Notes: a model not told the origin generated them from the letters alone. Positions 8,686 to 17,757 are shown, numbered from the stretch's first letter. The stretch: 64,000 bases of DNA from Enterococcus cecorum DSM 20682 = ATCC 43198 (GCF_000407565.1 NZ_ASWI01000003.1:359001-423000); one strand, 5' to 3'. Translations and numbers: made by a program.

Positions 8686-8741
8686 AAAGCAGCTTGGGAA
8701 GCCTCGAAGAAATTCGTGTGTTACCTACCGCTGAGAAAATT
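8686..8741 (+). repeat. Truncated half of the nested-hairpin repeat
   Basis: GCAGCTTGGGAAGCCTCGAA and the following bases repeat the left half of copy A (from 5781) almost exactly, up to CCGCTGAGAAAAT, but the right half is missing. Confidence 0.7.
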
Positions 8742-8802
8742 GCTGATTCATAAGTAGTAAAAATGATGACTTCTTACTTCCTAAGTGGGGAGTCTTTTTC
8801 TT

Positions 8803-8832
8803 TGACAAAATTTCACTTTACATGTAAAGTGT
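8803..8832 (+). promoter_or_regulatory. Promoter and palindromic operator of the mhq-like operon
   Basis: TTGACA (8803-8808) and TAAAGT (8826-8831) are spaced 17 bases. The perfect 18-base palindrome CACTTTACATGTAAAGTG (8815-8832) covers the spacer and the -10 box, an ideal site for repression by the MarR-family product encoded just downstream. Confidence 0.75.
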
Positions 8833-8842
8833 TAATCAAGAG

Positions 8843-9280
8843 GTGAGGAACATAAAAAAATTACCCTTAGCCGTTTTGGTTTGGCTGCGGATGGCTCGAC
8901 TGACCGCACGCATGAATCAACAATCTAATGAATTTTTACAACAAGATGGGTTAACTGCAGCTCAATTTGAAGTCTTAGTGTTAATCGAACGCTATCAACC
9001 CATCAGCCAACAACAACTAGCCAATCAATTAACTGTCACGCAAGGTGGGATTTCGCGGTTATTACAGCGGATGCAACAAGCAGGACTCATTGAAAAGAAG
9101 GCTTGCGGAAAGGAAAAACATATTTTCTTATCTGCTTTAGGACAAGAAAAATTAAGTCAAGTTTATGAAAAACAAGTGACTAATCAAGCTAAGATGTTTG
9201 ATTCATTAACTAAAGACGAATTACAAACACTCTTTCAATTATTAACAAAATTAAGTCAAGAAAAGATAGAGGAGCGATGA
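8843..9280 (+). CDS. MarR-family repressor, MhqR-like
   Basis: A 145-residue winged-helix regulator. The MarR core is clear: 'LTAAQFEVLVLIERYQPISQQQLANQL' then the recognition helix 'TVTQGGISRLLQRMQQAGLIEKK' and the wing 'KEKHIFLSALGQ'. The start is read as GTG near 8843, just after GAGGTGAGG; the poly-A run beside it makes the exact start uncertain. It heads an operon with a ring-cleavage dioxygenase and an esterase, the arrangement of the MhqR regulon that answers quinones and related electrophiles in Bacillus and Staphylococcus. Autorepression through the palindrome over its promoter is inferred. The protein has one Cys (in 'KKACGKEK'), which may or may not sense quinones. Confidence 0.85.
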   Translation: MRNIKKLPLAVLVWLRMARLTARMNQQSNEFLQQDGLTAAQFEVLVLIERYQPISQQQLANQLTVTQGGISRLLQRMQQAGLIEKKACGKEKHIFLSALGQEKLSQVYEKQVTNQAKMFDSLTKDELQTLFQLLTKLSQEKIEER

Positions 9281-10237
9281 ATGATGCAAAATACCGGCAT
9301 TCACCATGTATCAGTTTTAGTAAGAAGTGCAAAAAAAGCTTATGATTTCTATACGAATATTTTAGGCCTAAAGATGTTTTTAAAGACCGTCAATCAAGAT
9401 GATCCAACCATGTATCACTTATTTTTTTGTGATCAAGAAGCACGGGAAGGGACCGAGTTTACTGTTTTTGAGATGAGTCATTTTCGTGATAATCAATTTG
9501 GTACCAATGCGATTGAACGGGTGATGTTTTTGGTGCCATCAGTGGACTCGCTTTACTTTTGGCAAGAACGCTTAGAGAAAATGGGGGTCTTACATTATGG
9601 TATCGAGACTTTCCGCAATCAAGAAATTTTGCGTTTTGAAGATTTTGACGGCATGAAGTTAGGGTTGATGGTGGCTAAAGATGCCTCGATTGCTAAAGGA
9701 ACGCCACATCCAGAAATTCCTGATGAACATTTGATTTTTGGAATGGGGGCAGTCTTCCTACGAGTTCGTTATTTAGAAGCAAGTTTAGACATGTTGACCA
9801 CCCGCCTAGGATTTACCCAAGAAGAGCCAATCGATTATTTTAATCACACCTTAATTCCTTTACATATCCATAATTTGTGGCAGCACGAAATATACTTAAT
9901 TGAAGATAAAGACAATAAGCGCGAACGACTAGGCGTAGGAGGTATGCACCATATTGCTTTTGGGGTCGATAATGAAGCAACTTTGGCAGCTTTTGCACAA
10001 TACTTAGATGAAGAAAATATCCACCACTCTGGAATTGTGAATCGTGAATTTTTCCAATCTTTATATTATCGTGAACCAAATAGTATTTTATATGAAATTG
10101 CAACTCCGCCAATTGATCGCGTGCCATATTTACAAACGCCACAAGCGACTTTTGATGAGTATGAATTAATTTTACCAAGCTTTTTAGAAGACCAACGCGC
10201 AACGATTGAACGTGATTTAGCACAACAAGAAAGATAA
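9281..10237 (+). CDS. Ring-cleaving dioxygenase, MhqO-like (VOC superfamily)
   Basis: A 318-residue protein of two glyoxalase/VOC modules. The first starts 'TGIHHVSVLVRSAKKAYDFYT', and the second contains 'GGMHHIAFGVDNEATLAAF' near residue 225. His in 'GIHHVS' and 'GMHHIA' and Glu in 'ILYEIATPP' are the expected metal ligands. This family (MhqA/MhqO/MhqE) is linked to breakdown of hydroquinones and resistance to quinone stress, although the natural substrate is not settled. The gene abuts the MarR repressor (its ATG follows the repressor stop directly) and precedes an alpha/beta-hydrolase gene, which supports the role. Confidence 0.85.
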   Translation: MMQNTGIHHVSVLVRSAKKAYDFYTNILGLKMFLKTVNQDDPTMYHLFFCDQEAREGTEFTVFEMSHFRDNQFGTNAIERVMFLVPSVDSLYFWQERLEKMGVLHYGIETFRNQEILRFEDFDGMKLGLMVAKDASIAKGTPHPEIPDEHLIFGMGAVFLRVRYLEASLDMLTTRLGFTQEEPIDYFNHTLIPLHIHNLWQHEIYLIEDKDNKRERLGVGGMHHIAFGVDNEATLAAFAQYLDEENIHHSGIVNREFFQSLYYREPNSILYEIATPPIDRVPYLQTPQATFDEYELILPSFLEDQRATIERDLAQQER

Positions 10238-10254
10238 GAAAAGAGGCGAGTTTG

Positions 10255-10833
10255 ATGCGTTATCTTAATAATCGTGGAAGGAATCAACGACTTTTTGTCA
10301 CTTTTCATGGCACTGGAGGCAACTTATATAGTTTGTATTTTTTAACAGAGGAACTAGATGCTAAAGCGGGTGTCCTTAGTTTTTTAGGTGATAAGGGAGT
10401 AGGGGTGAATCGCCGCTATTTCAATCCTTTGGTCAATCAAGAATTGGACCGCGAAGATTTTACGCACCAAGTTTCGCGATTTTTACAACTTTGGGATAGC
10501 TTAGAGATTACAGCAAGTGAAATTGTGGCAATCGGCTATTCAAATGGCGCGAATTTCTTGCAAGGGATTTTAAGCCAACGTCCAGATTTTGCGGATCAAG
10601 CGATATTATTGCATCCGAGCGATTTTCAACTTGATTTCACGCCTTCAAGTAAACCAAAACGCCTATTAGTGACAGCAGGAAGCCTAGATACCTTGGTGTC
10701 ACCTGGCGCAAGTATGCAGCTCGTTAAAAGATTACAAAGTGCTTTTCCAGATACACAGTTAGAACTGTTGGATGGAGGACATGGAGTCAGTGATGCTGAA
10801 ATTGAAAAAGTCAAAAAATGGTTAAATGCATAA
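10255..10833 (+). CDS. Alpha/beta-hydrolase, MhqD-like carboxylesterase
   Basis: A 192-residue serine hydrolase. The oxyanion region 'FHGTGGNLYSLYF' is near the N-terminus, the nucleophile elbow is 'GYSNGANF' (Ser), the acid is the Asp of 'AGSLDTLVSPG', and the His is in 'GGHGVSDAE'. This is the phospholipase/carboxylesterase family that accompanies the dioxygenase in mhqNOD/mhqED operons. ATG 10255 is chosen (RBS AGAGGCGAG) over the TTG three bases upstream. It is the last gene of the operon, followed by a terminator. Confidence 0.85.
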   Translation: MRYLNNRGRNQRLFVTFHGTGGNLYSLYFLTEELDAKAGVLSFLGDKGVGVNRRYFNPLVNQELDREDFTHQVSRFLQLWDSLEITASEIVAIGYSNGANFLQGILSQRPDFADQAILLHPSDFQLDFTPSSKPKRLLVTAGSLDTLVSPGASMQLVKRLQSAFPDTQLELLDGGHGVSDAEIEKVKKWLNA

Positions 10834-10840
10834 GAAAATA

Positions 10841-10877
10841 AGAGAGTTTGCCATCATGGGTAAGCTCTCTTTTTTTG
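10841..10877 (+). terminator. Terminator of the mhq-like operon
   Basis: AGAGAGTTTGCC pairs with GGGTAAGCTCTCT around ATCAT and is followed by a long T-run. Confidence 0.85.
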
Positions 10878-10961
10878 AGGGTAATTATCAGAAAATTCTT
10901 GAACATAACAAAAAAACGGTTACTATAATAGTGAGAGCTCAATAAAAATGAGGTGATTTGG

Positions 10962-11441
10962 ATGAAGCGTAAATGGTTAGGGTTAGTTCTGTTTGTCATT
11001 GGGATGATTAGTTTCGGTTGTGGACAAAAACAAGCCAATGAAAGGATTCAAGCAACCGATCAACAAGGCGTGTACACTGTGCAACTGCAAGAAAAGGAAG
11101 GATTTGTCGTCAAGGTTGAGGATAAGAAGGCTGTAGAGATTGCTAAAGATAAATATCCGACTGCCATGAAATTACAATTGAATATCAAAGTAGATAAGAA
11201 TGGTTATGAAATAAAGCTTAAGGATAAGAAAAGCGATATTGGTGCCACCTCACGTCTAAAACTGGATAAATCGTATCAGTATGCGGCGTTTGTAGCTAAT
11301 AAGGATCAGTTCCCAGAAAAATTAGGCAGTATGATTTTTACCAATGATGAAAAAATTTATCGAAAAGCACAAAAATCGGTGGCCAAGCTTTCTGATTCAC
11401 AAGCAGCTCAGGCAAAAATTTTTAGTGTGACAACGAAATAA
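10962..11441 (+). CDS. Putative lipoprotein (159 aa)
   Basis: A secreted, probably lipid-anchored protein of unknown function. The N-terminus MKRKWLGLVLFVIGMISFGC is a lipoprotein signal with Cys20 as the anchor, although the lipobox (ISFGC) is not the classical L-A-G-C. The remaining 139 residues are Lys-rich and beta-like with no recognised domain. A TATAAT box at 10924-10929 and GAGGTG before the ATG support expression as a single gene. ATG 10962 is used because the signal peptide begins there and the RBS fits. It is followed by a bidirectional terminator. Confidence 0.7.
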   Translation: MKRKWLGLVLFVIGMISFGCGQKQANERIQATDQQGVYTVQLQEKEGFVVKVEDKKAVEIAKDKYPTAMKLQLNIKVDKNGYEIKLKDKKSDIGATSRLKLDKSYQYAAFVANKDQFPEKLGSMIFTNDEKIYRKAQKSVAKLSDSQAAQAKIFSVTTK

Positions 11442-11444
11442 AAA

Positions 11445-11481
11445 AATGTCCATCCTATTTTACATGAGTAGGGTGGACATT
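11445..11481. terminator. Bidirectional terminator
   Basis: AATGTCCATCCTA (11445-11457) and TAGGGTGGACATT (11469-11481) form a long stem between two convergent genes. A-rich and T-rich flanks serve both directions. Confidence 0.8.
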
Positions 11482-11485
11482 GTGT

Positions 11486-12247
11486 TTACAGATATAATTC
11501 TTCGGCATCTAATTCCCATTTATTTTGTTTTGGATAGTAAGTGAGCGTACCGACAAAATCCTTAGACTTAATGGTTTGTTGGCTTAGCTTCAAACCGGCT
11601 TCCTCTGCGGCATAAAGAGGAATTTCAAAAGATTTATTGGTAACTTTAGCTTTTGGAAAGTAAAAAACTAGACCGTCTTTTAATAATTCACGTAAATCTT
11701 TGACCAAATCAATGGGTAAAGTCGGTACTTCAATTGGTTTGCGTTTGAAGAAAGGGCGTTGATCATTTAATTCTTGGTAAATAATCCAAGTAATTTGTTT
11801 GGCCAAAATGCGATAAAATTCTTCAATATAACGATAATAAACCCGCAATAGGTCATCACCTAAATCGAAGTAGACGAAATTGTTTTGTAATTTATAGAAA
11901 AAAGGTGAATGAAGGTGTGTTTTCATATGACCAAGATAGAGTAGCTCGGAAATTTCTAAGGCGGAAAGTTCTTTAATCATGGTTAGGTCAGTAAAATCAA
12001 TCCAACGCACATCTTGATTGTTACGGCGTTTAGACATGTTTTGTAAAAATTGTTCGACCGCAAAACTACCTTTTATGACTTTTAAGTTCGTATGGTTTTC
12101 AAATTCACCATCAAGACTAGCTGGGTTCAGTAAAAGGAGATTATTCGGACGATGAATCAGACCTCGTTGGAAATCTTTAGCTTGGATGCCGCGACTCAAA
12201 ACGACATTGCTAGTGGTATCCATATGTACAAAAATTGGTGAATTCAT
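11486..12247 (-). CDS. Conserved hypothetical protein (253 aa)
   Basis: I do not recognise the family. The 253-residue protein begins MNSPIFVHMDTTSNVVLSRG and appears soluble, with no signal peptide or membrane helix. It has an alpha/beta start, a helical middle ('YYRYIEEFYRILAKQITWIIYQEL', about residues 137-160), and a C-terminal region with 'PLYAAEEAGLKLSQ' and 'GTLTYYPKQNKWELDAEELYL'. No catalytic signature is apparent. It is transcribed alone on the minus strand, convergent with the lipoprotein gene, with AAAGGAG just before its ATG. Codon use matches neighbouring core genes, which suggests a resident gene. Confidence 0.7.
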   Translation of the reverse strand: MNSPIFVHMDTTSNVVLSRGIQAKDFQRGLIHRPNNLLLLNPASLDGEFENHTNLKVIKGSFAVEQFLQNMSKRRNNQDVRWIDFTDLTMIKELSALEISELLYLGHMKTHLHSPFFYKLQNNFVYFDLGDDLLRVYYRYIEEFYRILAKQITWIIYQELNDQRPFFKRKPIEVPTLPIDLVKDLRELLKDGLVFYFPKAKVTNKSFEIPLYAAEEAGLKLSQQTIKSKDFVGTLTYYPKQNKWELDAEELYL

Positions 12248-12435
12248 CTGACAAACTCCTTTCCTAGTCTGTTTTCATTCTACAATAAAGTAAGGGAAAA
12301 TAATCATTTCTTTTCTTTTAAAAATATATTACAAAAGATTATCATTAATCGTTTTCATGGAAAATCATTTTCTTTCATTTACATTTTCAACAACAATACC
12401 TACCCAAAATGAAAATTTCGCTTTCAAACCAATTT

Positions 12436-12480
12436 CATAGTATAATAAAAACGCAAACAAACAAAAAAAGCGAATATAAT
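12436..12480 (+). promoter_or_regulatory. Promoter region of the ydbC-yicC operon
   Basis: TATAAT occurs at 12441-12446, in a very AT-rich stretch (12248-12480) that otherwise holds no gene. A second TATAAT at 12475-12480 abuts the structured leader. Neither has a convincing -35, so the start site is uncertain. Confidence 0.45.
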
Positions 12481-12484
12481 ATAT

Positions 12485-12585
12485 AGGAGCGTGATGCGGG
12501 TCGGTTAATCCCCTGCAAACGCGGACTAATAGAGGCTATCACTCAGCTCAATCAGACGCGCTTAGATTTGAGTGGTGTGCCTAAA
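12485..12585 (+). ncRNA. Structured 5' leader before the PC4-like gene
   Basis: A GC-richer island in AT-rich DNA, ending about 30 bases before the ydbC start. Possible pairs: GTGAT (12491-12495) with ATCAC (12538-12542), enclosing GCGGG with CCCTGC; and CACTCA (12540-12545) with TGAGTG (12569-12574), which is mutually exclusive with the first by a few bases. That arrangement suits a switching leader. I cannot assign it to a known riboswitch class. Confidence 0.45.
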
Positions 12586-12613
12586 AAATGAAAAAATTGA
12601 AGGAGGAAGAGCG

Positions 12614-12838
12614 ATGGCAGATTCATTTTCATTTGAGATTGTCGAACACATTGCCGTATTATCAGAAAATGCAAAAGGATGGAAGAAAGAACTGAATTTG
12701 GTGAGTTGGAATGGACGACCACCGAAATTTGACCTACGTGATTGGGATAGCGAACACGCAAAAATGGGCAAGGGAATTACTTTGACAAATGAAGAACTAG
12801 CCGCTTTAAAATCGACTTTAGAACAAATGCAGGTGTAA
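12614..12838 (+). CDS. ydbC: YdbC/PC4-like single-strand DNA-binding protein (74 aa)
   Basis: A small nucleic-acid-binding protein of the PC4/p15 transcriptional coactivator-like family, known from lactococcal YdbC, which binds single-stranded DNA. The 74-residue sequence has the characteristic 'NLVSWNGRPPKFDLRDWD' strand region and a C-terminal helix 'TLTNEELAALKSTLEQM'. ATG 12614 follows AAGGAGGAAG; a longer in-frame reading from 12572 would start inside the structured leader and is rejected. It lies directly before yicC with no gap. Its role in the cell is not well defined; transcription or DNA repair support is plausible. Confidence 0.85.
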   Translation: MADSFSFEIVEHIAVLSENAKGWKKELNLVSWNGRPPKFDLRDWDSEHAKMGKGITLTNEELAALKSTLEQMQV

Positions 12839-13696
12839 ATGATGAAGAGTATGACAGGTTTTGGAAAAGCCAGTGTGGAAGATGAGGTTTATCGTGTAAA
12901 TATTGAAATCAAGAGTGTGAATCATCGGTTTTTAGATGTGCAATTAAAGCTGCCAACGGGGATGAGTGCTTTTGATTTAGCGATTAGAAAGCAAGTTAGT
13001 CAAAAATTGAGTCGTGGTCGGGTCGAATTAATTTGTAAATTAGAGGAATTGCAGGCTAGCTCAAAAAAAGCTAAGGTAAATCATGAATTATTTACCCAAG
13101 TGATGGCGCAATTGCCGGAAATTTCACCAGAAAATTTGATTAGTCAATTATTACTTCGTGAAGAATTTATCGAAGTAACCAATCAAGAAATTGCGACAGA
13201 GCGTTTGCAAGGTTTGGTTCTTAGTGCTTTAGACCAAGCTTTAGATCAATTAGTGGCAAAAAGAGCGCAAGAAGGTGAGCAAATTTACCAAGTTTTACAG
13301 CAGCAAGGTCAAGAAGCAGCCGCCGTCTTAACGCAATTAGTCGCTTTTCAAGATATTTATGAAAAAGAATATCAAGAGCGCTATACAAAGAAATTACAAG
13401 ATTACTTAGGCGGTGTGGTGGATCAAGATCGCCTTTTAACAGAATTAGCCATTTTATTAGAAAAAGGCGATATCCACGAAGAGATGGACCGCTTGAATAT
13501 TCATCTACAGACCTATGCCGCTACCTTGCAAAAAAAGGTGCCTATAGGAAGAGAGCTAGACTTTTTAGTGCAAGAAATGAATCGTGAAGTCAATACCATC
13601 GGATCTAAGACGAGTCATGTCACCTTAAAAGGCTATGTCATCCAATTAAAGACAATCTTAGAAAAAATCCGCGAACAAATTCAAAACGTAGAGTAA
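12839..13696 (+). CDS. yicC: YicC-family endoribonuclease
   Basis: A 285-residue YicC/YloC protein. The diagnostic N-terminus 'MKSMTGFGKA' and 'IEIKSVNHRFLDVQLKLP' are present, and the C-terminal DUF1732 region has 'EEMDRLNIHLQ', 'GRELDFLVQEMNREVNTIGSK' and the end 'LKTILEKIREQIQNVE'. YicC proteins are endoribonucleases implicated in RNA decay (E. coli YicC and RyhB). ATG 12839 or 12842 are both possible, since two Met codons are adjacent; the family usually starts close to SMTGFG. It is followed by gmk-rpoZ, the standard Firmicutes order. Confidence 0.92.
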   Translation: MMKSMTGFGKASVEDEVYRVNIEIKSVNHRFLDVQLKLPTGMSAFDLAIRKQVSQKLSRGRVELICKLEELQASSKKAKVNHELFTQVMAQLPEISPENLISQLLLREEFIEVTNQEIATERLQGLVLSALDQALDQLVAKRAQEGEQIYQVLQQQGQEAAAVLTQLVAFQDIYEKEYQERYTKKLQDYLGGVVDQDRLLTELAILLEKGDIHEEMDRLNIHLQTYAATLQKKVPIGRELDFLVQEMNREVNTIGSKTSHVTLKGYVIQLKTILEKIREQIQNVE

Positions 13697-13794
13697 AAAA
13701 TTAACGCAAAAAAAAGAATGCATAGTTTTTTCCTATAAACTTTCTCATATACGGAATTTATTCTTGAAACTTTTCAAAAAAAAGTGCAAAATGA

Positions 13795-14442
<648 letters not shown>

Positions 14443-14447
14443 AAATT

Positions 14448-14747
14448 ATGATGTTAAAACCATCGATTGACTCACTATTAAACCGGGTCAATTCTAAGTA
14501 TTCATTAGTTATTTTAGCTAGTAAACGTGCACACGAACTAGATGCAGGAGCCCAAGGAACTTTAGACCATTTTGATTCTGTAAAAAGTGTAGGGAAAGCT
14601 TTGGAAGAAATTGATGCCTTAACTGTGATTAACGATCCCAATCCTGAGTTGAAGCGTCAAAGACAAAAAATGGAAGAAGAACAACGCAAAGCTCAAAAAG
14701 AAGCCGAGCAACGTGAATTAGAAGAAAAAGTTGCCACAGATAAATGA
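14448..14747 (+). CDS. rpoZ: RNA polymerase omega subunit
   Basis: A 99-residue (or 98-residue, from the second ATG) omega subunit that helps assemble and stabilise core RNA polymerase. The conserved start '[31 protein letters not shown]' is clear, including the helix 'ASKRAHEL' that contacts the beta-prime C-terminus. The C-terminal third is a charged Glu/Lys/Gln helix. It is followed by a terminator, so gmk-rpoZ ends there and priA has its own start. Confidence 0.95.
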   Translation: MMLKPSIDSLLNRVNSKYSLVILASKRAHELDAGAQGTLDHFDSVKSVGKALEEIDALTVINDPNPELKRQRQKMEEEQRKAQKEAEQRELEEKVATDK

Positions 14748-14754
14748 TGATGTT

Positions 14755-14797
14755 AGCCGATATAGAGCCTTGAAAGCAATCTCTATGTCGGTTTTTC
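14755..14797 (+). terminator. Terminator of gmk-rpoZ
   Basis: AGCCGATATAGAG pairs with CTCTATGTCGGT (14781-14792) and is followed by TTTTTC. Confidence 0.85.
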
Positions 14798-14831
14798 ATT
14801 AGTTGAAATGTTTTAGAAAGCAGGTGAGTAG

Positions 14832-17246
14832 ATGCTTATTGCTCAAGTGATTGTCGATGTGCTGACTATGCAGACAGACCAGCCGTATAGCTATCTGATT
14901 CCGGAAAATTTAAGCGATGTCGTTAGTGTCGGGATGCGAGTGGAGGTACCTTTTGGCAATGGAAATCGTCATATTCAAGGCTTTGTCCTCGCAATTGAAC
15001 AAGTCCATCCAGAAAAAATGACTCAAGACAAAATCGAATTAAAGCCATTGATTCGCTGTTTAGACCTACAGCCCGTACTGAATGATGAATTACTACAACT
15101 AGCGGATTACATGAAAGAAACGACTTTTGCTTTTAAGATTACTTGTTTACAGACGATGCTTCCTGCGTTACTAAAGGCTAGTTATGATAAGCAATTCCGC
15201 CTATTAAATCCAAAGGCTAAAGTTGCGCCCTACTTTCAGGAAAGTGCCGTCTTATCATTTGCCGAGGCAGAAGAAAAGCAATTATTAGCCGAATTGAAAA
15301 AAGCAGTCCAAGCAGAAGAAGTGCGTTTAGAATATTTGGTTAAAAACAAGAATCAAGTTAAGACGATTCGCTATGTTCGTCCGCTATTAAGTAAAGAAGA
15401 CTATGAGCAATTGCAACTACAACAAAGTAAAACAGCGGTGAGAAAGCAAGAATTATTGCAACAATTAGCGACTTTAGCTTATCTGCCAGTGAAATATTAT
15501 ACTGAGCGCAAAATTTCTACAAGTGTCTTGAATCAAGCACAAGAGCAAGGTTGGTTAGCCTTTGAAGAAGTGGAGGCCTATCGTGATCCTTTTGCTAATC
15601 AGACTTTCGAAAAGACCGCACATCTTGCTTTAAATGAGTCGCAACAATACGCCTGCGATATGATTTTACAAGCCAACCAAGCAAAAGAAGCCAAGACTTT
15701 CCTACTTGAGGGGATTACCGGTAGTGGAAAAACTGAGGTCTACTTACAAATTATTGATAAAGTCTTGAAAAATGGGCAAACAGCGATGATGCTCGTGCCA
15801 GAAATTTCCCTAACGCCACAGATGGTTGAGCGTTTTAAGGGGCGCTTTGGAGATTTGGTTGCGGTGTTGCATAGCGGGCTTTCTCAAGGTGAAAAATATG
15901 ATGAATGGCGCAAAATTGAACGCAAAGAGGCCCAAGTCGTCGTCGGTGCGCGTTCGGCAGTTTTTGCTCCGCTAGAAAATATCGGTGTGATTATTATCGA
16001 TGAAGAGCATGAGTCAAGTTATAAACAAGATGAGGCACCGCGCTATCATGCGAGAGATATTGCCATTTGGCGTGGGCAGTTTCATCATTGTCCGATTGTC
16101 CTAGGAAGTGCTACTCCATCATTGGAATCCAGAGCCCGCGCCCAAAAGAATGTCTATCAACTCTTAACCTTGCCTAAACGTGCGAATCCCAATGCCAAAC
16201 TACCGCAAGTAGAAATTGTTGATATGAAAAATGAGGCTAAAAATCCTAAGACCCAGACTTTCTCACAAATATTACAAGATAAAATTGCTGACCGCCTAGC
16301 AAAAAAAGAACAGATTGTCTTACTATTGAATCGTCGGGGTTACTCTTCTTTTGTGATGTGTCGGGAGTGTGGGTATGTGCTGCCTTGTCCGAACTGTGAT
16401 ATTTCCCTGACTTTGCATATGGATGTCAAGAAGATGCGCTGTCATTATTGTGGCCATGAAGAAGCGATTCCACATACATGTCCGATGTGTGGTAGTCGAA
16501 AAATTCGTTATTATGGCACAGGGACGCAAAAAATTGAAGAAGAAGCGCTAGAGTTGTTTCCTGAAGCGAGAATTATTCGGATGGATGTCGATACCACCCG
16601 GAAAAAAGGGGCACATGAACGTTTGTTGAAGGCTTTTGGTGAGAAAAAAGCAGATATTTTGTTAGGTACACAGATGATTGCCAAAGGACTGGATTTTCCG
16701 GATATTACTTTAGTGGGGGTCTTAAATGCAGATACTTCACTTAATTTACCGGATTTTCGCTCGAGTGAACGGACTTTCCAACTATTAACACAGGTCAGTG
16801 GTCGGGCAGGTCGTGCGCATAAGGCTGGCGAAGTGGTGATTCAAACCTTTAACCCAGAGCATCACGCCATTACACTTGCACAAAGTCAAAATTATGAACA
16901 ATTTTACTTACAAGAAATGTTTATCCGGCACCAAGGCGGCTATCCACCCTATTATTTCACAGTGAAAATCACTTGTACGCATGAAGTGGAACAAGTCGCT
17001 GCCAAGATGAGTTTTGCTATCTATAATCAGTTGAAAAAACATTTGAGTCCGCAAGCTGTTTTTTTAGGTCCGAGTCCTAGTGCAATTATGCGGGTGAAAA
17101 ATAAATATTATTATCAGATGATTATTAAATATAAACACGAACCACACCTATCAGCTTTACTGAAAGATATACTGATGAAAACACAAGCTGAGCAAAGAAA
17201 AGGCTTGTTTGTCTCGATTGACCATGAGCCATTGAATTATATTTAA
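14832..17246 (+). CDS. priA: Primosomal replication restart helicase PriA
   Basis: A superfamily 2 3'-to-5' helicase that reloads the replisome at stalled forks, 804 residues, a normal length. It has the N-terminal DNA-binding domain, Walker A 'GITGSGKTEVYL' and the 'IIIDEEHE' DEXH box. The paired zinc sites use eight cysteines: 'CRECGYVLPCPNC' then 'CHYCGH' and 'CPMCG'. Motif V/VI is 'GTQMIAKGLDFPDITLV' and 'LTQVSGRAGRA'. It is the first gene of priA-def-fmt-rsmB-stp-prkC, the conserved Firmicutes order. Confidence 0.96.
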   Translation: MLIAQVIVDVLTMQTDQPYSYLIPENLSDVVSVGMRVEVPFGNGNRHIQGFVLAIEQVHPEKMTQDKIELKPLIRCLDLQPVLNDELLQLADYMKETTFAFKITCLQTMLPALLKASYDKQFRLLNPKAKVAPYFQESAVLSFAEAEEKQLLAELKKAVQAEEVRLEYLVKNKNQVKTIRYVRPLLSKEDYEQLQLQQSKTAVRKQELLQQLATLAYLPVKYYTERKISTSVLNQAQEQGWLAFEEVEAYRDPFANQTFEKTAHLALNESQQYACDMILQANQAKEAKTFLLEGITGSGKTEVYLQIIDKVLKNGQTAMMLVPEISLTPQMVERFKGRFGDLVAVLHSGLSQGEKYDEWRKIERKEAQVVVGARSAVFAPLENIGVIIIDEEHESSYKQDEAPRYHARDIAIWRGQFHHCPIVLGSATPSLESRARAQKNVYQLLTLPKRANPNAKLPQVEIVDMKNEAKNPKTQTFSQILQDKIADRLAKKEQIVLLLNRRGYSSFVMCRECGYVLPCPNCDISLTLHMDVKKMRCHYCGHEEAIPHTCPMCGSRKIRYYGTGTQKIEEEALELFPEARIIRMDVDTTRKKGAHERLLKAFGEKKADILLGTQMIAKGLDFPDITLVGVLNADTSLNLPDFRSSERTFQLLTQVSGRAGRAHKAGEVVIQTFNPEHHAITLAQSQNYEQFYLQEMFIRHQGGYPPYYFTVKITCTHEVEQVAAKMSFAIYNQLKKHLSPQAVFLGPSPSAIMRVKNKYYYQMIIKYKHEPHLSALLKDILMKTQAEQRKGLFVSIDHEPLNYI

Positions 17247-17258
17247 ACGGAGGAATAG

Positions 17259-17753
17259 ATGTTATTAAATATTGTTGAAGTTCCAAATGAGATTTTAAGA
17301 AAAGAAACCAAAGACGTGCAGCAAATCACGCCTGAATTACTCACCCTTTTAGATAATATGTACGAAACCATGGTCGCAAGTGATGGTGTTGGGATTGCCG
17401 CGCCGCAAGTTGGCTCAGATTTGAAAGTGGCCATTGTGGAAGTAGAAGAAGGCGATAAATTTGAGTTAATTAATCCAGAAATTATCGAACAATCCGGAGA
17501 AGACATCGATGTGGAAGGTTGTTTGAGTATCCCGCATTTCTATGGTACAGTCAAGCGTGCAGATTATGTAAAGGTCCGTTTTTATGACCGTCTTGGCGAT
17601 GAATACGAAGTCGAAGCGGAGGGCTTTTTAGCGCGTGCGTTCCAACATGAGATTGATCATTTACACGGAATTTTATTTACGGATCATTTAATTGAAGAAA
17701 TCAAAGAAGAAGACTTAGAAAGCTATTATGAATCAAGAGAAAATGAGGAGTGA
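17259..17753 (+). CDS. def: Peptide deformylase
   Basis: Removes the formyl group from the N-terminal methionine of new proteins, 164 residues. The three deformylase motifs are seen: 'GVGIAAPQVG', 'EGCLSIPHF' (the Cys binds iron or zinc) and 'QHEIDHLHGILF' (HExxH). Length and motifs fit the type 1 group. It follows priA by 12 bases after a GGAGGA RBS and precedes fmt, so the enzymes that add and remove the formyl group are co-expressed. Confidence 0.95.
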   Translation: MLLNIVEVPNEILRKETKDVQQITPELLTLLDNMYETMVASDGVGIAAPQVGSDLKVAIVEVEEGDKFELINPEIIEQSGEDIDVEGCLSIPHFYGTVKRADYVKVRFYDRLGDEYEVEAEGFLARAFQHEIDHLHGILFTDHLIEEIKEEDLESYYESRENEE

Positions 17754-17757
17754 CAAG

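Noticed and set aside
12572-12613. Longer N-terminus for the PC4-like protein
   Set aside because: It would start inside the structured leader with no RBS, while AAGGAGGAAG precedes ATG 12614.
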